Below, piece after piece: positions 60,955 to 64,000 of a DNA stretch of 64,000 nt. Under the pieces are notes generated by a model, which saw only the letters and a list, made by a program, of their open reading frames with translations, was not told where the DNA came from and made no database searches. A program made the position numbers and the translations under genes. Positions within the stretch are counted from its first letter, which is position 1. Each line of letters opens with the position of its first letter. Source of the stretch: Clarkia xantiana subsp. parviflora (lineage: Eukaryota > Streptophyta > Magnoliopsida > Myrtales > Onagraceae); assembly GCA_036873135.1 (NCBI GenBank), contig JAPTYO010000023.1:4723834-4787833 (forward strand), given 5' to 3'.

Positions 60955-63760
60955 ATGTCTGGTAAGATTCTTCTCCTTATTATTCTTTTCCTTTTCATCT
61001 TTGATCTTCTTAGGTTTCAATTTTTCCCTCCTTCCTTCCCTCGACGATTTTCAGCCGAGGGATCTGCCACTGTTGGGCCACCTTTCGTCTTCAAGTATCT
61101 CAAGAACTTGCTTGCGCCTATTAACTACGATAGGGCTTGTATAGAGTGTGGTATCTTCGAATCCTCCTTCGGGGCCCGCTATCCCTACGAGCAATCCCAG
61201 TTCAGTCCTCGTGACGCTCAGATTACGCTCCCCAAAGGAGATGAGGTGTTCATCTCCCCAGGGCAAATTCGTGCGGGAATCCGACTCCCTTTCTGTCCGA
61301 GTTGGGTGGAGCTGTGCAACCATTACAAGACTTACCCCACGACCTTCTCCCCACACGCAATCCGTACATGGATTGCCTTCCAAGTGTGGTGTGATATCAA
61401 CAAAGAAGATTGGAGCTACACTCTGGAGCTTTGGCGGGTCCTCTAGAAGATGACCTGTAATAAGGATGGTATCTGTTCCTTCACCCCCCGCCAACCCGAG
61501 GGGACCGACGAGCAGTATAAGGAGCTGGGCTGGGATAGGAAGGTGTCCTGGAGGATTTGCAAGGAACGGGCCATCATCCATGATAAGGGGCATGACAATG
61601 CCAATTGGAAAGAACAATATTTCTTCATCAAGCCTGGTCCCATCGAGTGGCCGAAGACCGTCGTGGAGGCTGATCCTCCTGTGCCTTTCCGTTCGTGGTC
61701 GGAGCAGACCAAGAGGGCCTTGATGCTTATCCAGGCCCGTCGCTGGGAGGAGGGGTATCAGCCCTTCGAGGCCACTTCTGTCACCGACCAACAGCGGATC
61801 AAAATTTCCATTATGCTGATTGATCCCAAGGCCGGGGGAAAAATTCATGATGGCGTTTCCAATGTAATTCTCTGGGTAATCTTCTAATTATTTCTTGTTT
61901 CCACTGCTTACAGCCCCTCGATCATCGCTGACCGCCCATCTGTTTCAGGAGGATACCGATGCCTCCCATTCGCTGAAGCGCAAGAAGAAGTCCTCCCATC
62001 GAAAGACTTCTGCCACGTCGGGGCCGTCTCGGAAGAAGGCGAAGACCTCCGAGGCCCCAGGGTCTGCCCCCACCTCCGAGGGGCGGACTAATACGGATGT
62101 GGTCAGGGCCGCCTTCAACGTCCGCTCCGAAAAGGAAGGTAAGGAAGTTTTTCGTGCTATAAAGAGATATAGAGAGTTGGTACCTCAAGACCTTCAAGCC
62201 TCCGATATGGAAGGGCGGATTAGGGATGTCAGGAATATCCTTCGAGGGGAAACTCCACATGTTCTCGAAGCGGGTTATTACGACTTTTTTGGCCAAGAGA
62301 GATATATGGAGCGTTGTTTAATTTGGCACACCGATATCAATTTACTTCCTCACCTTATTCGCACAGCTGCAGGTCCCGCGGACGTCGCCCCTGCTGTACC
62401 TGCCTCAGACCCCGCGCCTGCAGCGGAGCCGGTGGTGGAAGATGCCCCAACGGAAGCCCGTGGCGAATTCGGTCGGGTGACCAGCTTGGAGGACTCCCCC
62501 TCCGAGGATCAAGCTGAGGAGGAAGGCCTAATCCTCCGAGGAAAGTCGAGGTCGACTCCTGCTAAGTCGCCTGGTAGGAAGACGTCTCCACTCCCCATCA
62601 CGCCACCATCGTCACCCGCACCGCCATCGTCACCAGTTAGGGGCGCGACCCCCGAAGCCCGAATAAGTGAAGATGGGGGGGCTCGCCTGGTAGTTCCTCC
62701 ATTCCCCTTGGATGGAGACTACTACCAGGCCTTCTCTTCGGACCAGAGCGCCGAGCCTTGGAGACCGGTGGAGTCCCTTCGGGGGATTCCTCTACATCGG
62801 GGGTGTCAGGAGAAGAACCTGGCCTTGCATTTGGTGTCGGGCTCGATCCCGCCCTCACTGAGGCGCCCCCTCTCTCTGGAAGAGGAGGACATCGAGGCGG
62901 ACATCCGGCAAATGGCCGTCCGTCGGATAGAGGTAGGTACACTTTGTTTTTATTCATCTGGAAGTATTCCGACTTTTAAATACTAAGCTATATTTTGCCC
63001 TCAGGAAATGGCGGACCAGGATCGTTGCTTCGGCTACATCCTGTCTCTGCGGGAGGCTTTGGAGCAAGAACGGGCCAACTCCAACCTCGAGAGCTTGACT
63101 AAGCTCCAGGAGGACCTAGCTGCCTCCGAGGCGTCAAGGCTCCGAGCGGAGGAGGGTAAAAAGCTGGCCGAAGAAGGTTGGCAGCGGGCCGAGGAAGTTC
63201 GGCAGCAGGCTGAGGAGGGTAGGCAGCAGGCCGAGGAGGGTAGGGCCAAGCTTGCTCAAGAGGCCCAATCCCAGCAAAGGCAGATTCTAAGCCTTGAGAG
63301 CTCGCTTAGGCGGGAGCAGCAAGCGGCCTTGGCGGATCGGAGCCAGGCTGCCTTCGATAAGGCAGCGTTGAAAGAAACTGCTGAGCGGCTGAAGCTTGAG
63401 AAGCAGAGGGCCATCGCGGAGCTAGAGGAGGCAAAGGCGGATCATTCCGCCCAAATAACAAACGCGAAGGTCCAGGGCCGCGAAGAATATCGGAGCTCGG
63501 AGGACTTCAAAGCAGATGCGGCGAGACATTGTCAGGAAGATTTGCAGAATGCCTTCCTTGATATTGTGGAAGAGCTTAATGAAACCTACGGGGACTCCAT
63601 CGACTTGAGGAAGTCCAAGACTCTCGGCCGAGCCGCAGAAACGTACCTTAGCCTCCCGTCGGAGAGCTCCTCTGAAGACGCCGACGAGCCTCCTACCGAT
63701 CCCTCTGAGCCTGCCCCTCCAAAGCCCTCTGAAGATTCAGCGCCCGAGGACCGAGTTTAA
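60955..63760 (+). pseudogene. Antisense accessory gene of a Tat-like element, one in-frame stop
   Basis: Exons 60955-60961, 61055-61875, 61949-62932 and 63005-63760 join with matching phases into 856 codons. Exon 2 encodes a domain like the putative gypsy-type/plant-transposon domain (compare Pfam Transposase_28): QIRAGIRLPFCPSWVELCNH and TTFSPHAIRTWIAFQVWCDI. A single TAG at 61444-61446 breaks it after LELWRVL; the same frame continues with KMTCNKDGICSFTPRQPEG. Exon 3 has a basic KRKKKSSHRK/SRKKAKTSE patch, possibly nuclear targeting, and Pro/Ser-rich sequence. Exon 4 is a long coiled coil with repeats of QQAEEGR, then an acidic Ser/Pro tail. Transcription would oppose the element's own RNA. 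Function is unknown; it could be a gene with stop read-through, but decay is more likely. Confidence 0.75.
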
Positions 63761-63869
63761 TTTGTTAAATCTTAAGTCTTTGTACTCCTTCCTCATCATC
63801 TCCCTTGTATCGAACCTCTTAGGCCTTCGAGCCTTTTATTAATGTCTTTTTCGATTATGTTCTTCATAG

Positions 63870-64000
63870 CGCTTTTATCGGGCCCTAAGAACCTTAAGGC
63901 TTTCGGACGTCCAACGACGCTTTTTAATCGAACTTTAAAAACTTAAGGATTTTCGGACGTCCAATGACGCTTTTTAATCGGATCTTAAAGACTTAAGGAT
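63870..64000. repeat. Tandem repeat of about 49-50 bp at the window edge
   Basis: Units beginning CGCTTTTTAATCG (63870, 63918, 63968) each run into AAAGACTTAAGGATTTTCGG and ACGTCCAATGA. At least two full units and part of a third are visible and the array continues past the edge. It follows the antisense gene directly, the same position as the 35-bp array in the first Tat element. Confidence 0.75.

Larger units (their letters stand above)
59732..64000 (-). mobile_element. Second Ty3/gypsy Tat-like element, left part only
   Basis: The left LTR (59732-60371) starts TGTTGGATCACGG and ends GGGCCCATCA. It is followed by TTTGCCCCCAAGACG, the complement of a polypurine tract, so the element is transcribed leftward like the one at 5075. 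Next come a promoter, an antisense plus-strand gene and the start of a tandem repeat. Gag and pol would lie to the right of the window. A candidate target duplication AGCAT is at 59727-59731 but the other end is not visible. The LTR sequence differs from the first element, so it is a different family of the same lineage. Confidence 0.82.

Noticed and set aside
61051..61848. 265-codon minus-strand frame
   Set aside because: It is the mirror of the antisense-gene exon 2, which has splice sites and a recognisable domain on the plus strand.

Overview
The window is nuclear DNA of a flowering plant, most likely a eudicot. The evidence is AT-rich non-coding DNA with long (AT)n tracts, GT-AG introns, plant-only gene families (PPR-E, lambda glutathione transferase, clock PRR, class III peroxidase) and plant transposon types. 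The species cannot be named from sequence alone.

Genes from left to right: the last exon of a PPR protein (+, ends 414); an eight-exon lambda-class glutathione transferase (-, 506-3184) in which the expected catalytic Cys is Ser; a single-exon KRI1-like ribosome-biogenesis protein (-, 17971-19821), divergent from a four-exon MOS11/SARNP-like mRNA-export protein (+, 20976-22222); an 18-exon TBC-domain Rab-GAP (+, 27046-32540); a PRR7-type pseudo-response regulator with receiver and CCT domains (-, 34051-38942); and a two-exon class III peroxidase (+, 51354-52648). The exon models were built by hand and every internal phase closes.

The rest is mostly mobile DNA. A 10.4-kb Ty3/gypsy element of Tat type (5075-15449, pol on the minus strand) has both LTRs, a 5-bp target duplication, dual RNase H, an antisense accessory gene, a 21-copy minisatellite and a nested hAT element inside its reverse transcriptase; almost all of its gag is missing. 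A second Tat-like element enters at 59732 and runs off the right edge. Its antisense gene is complete: TATA box, four exons, a gypsy-type domain and a coiled coil, broken only by one in-frame TAG. Seven MULE-like non-autonomous elements have 9-bp target duplications (six perfect, one 8/9). They fall into two terminal families. Three of them carry GC-rich (CTCCGGCCACC)-type minisatellites, and the foldback family carries CACGTG motifs in both arms. There is also a TRIM element in a TBC-gene intron, two copies of a tRNA-like SINE, a decayed Ty1/copia element, a 2-kb foldback repeat and a small MITE.

The genes are ordinary and functionally unrelated, apart from the KRI1/MOS11 divergent pair, both tied to RNA or ribosome biology. 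I found no convincing undescribed multi-gene system. The best leads are the antisense genes and minisatellites of the two Tat elements, the MULE families that insert in introns and upstream regions, the Cys-to-Ser GST, and a duplicated G-box block upstream of PRR7.
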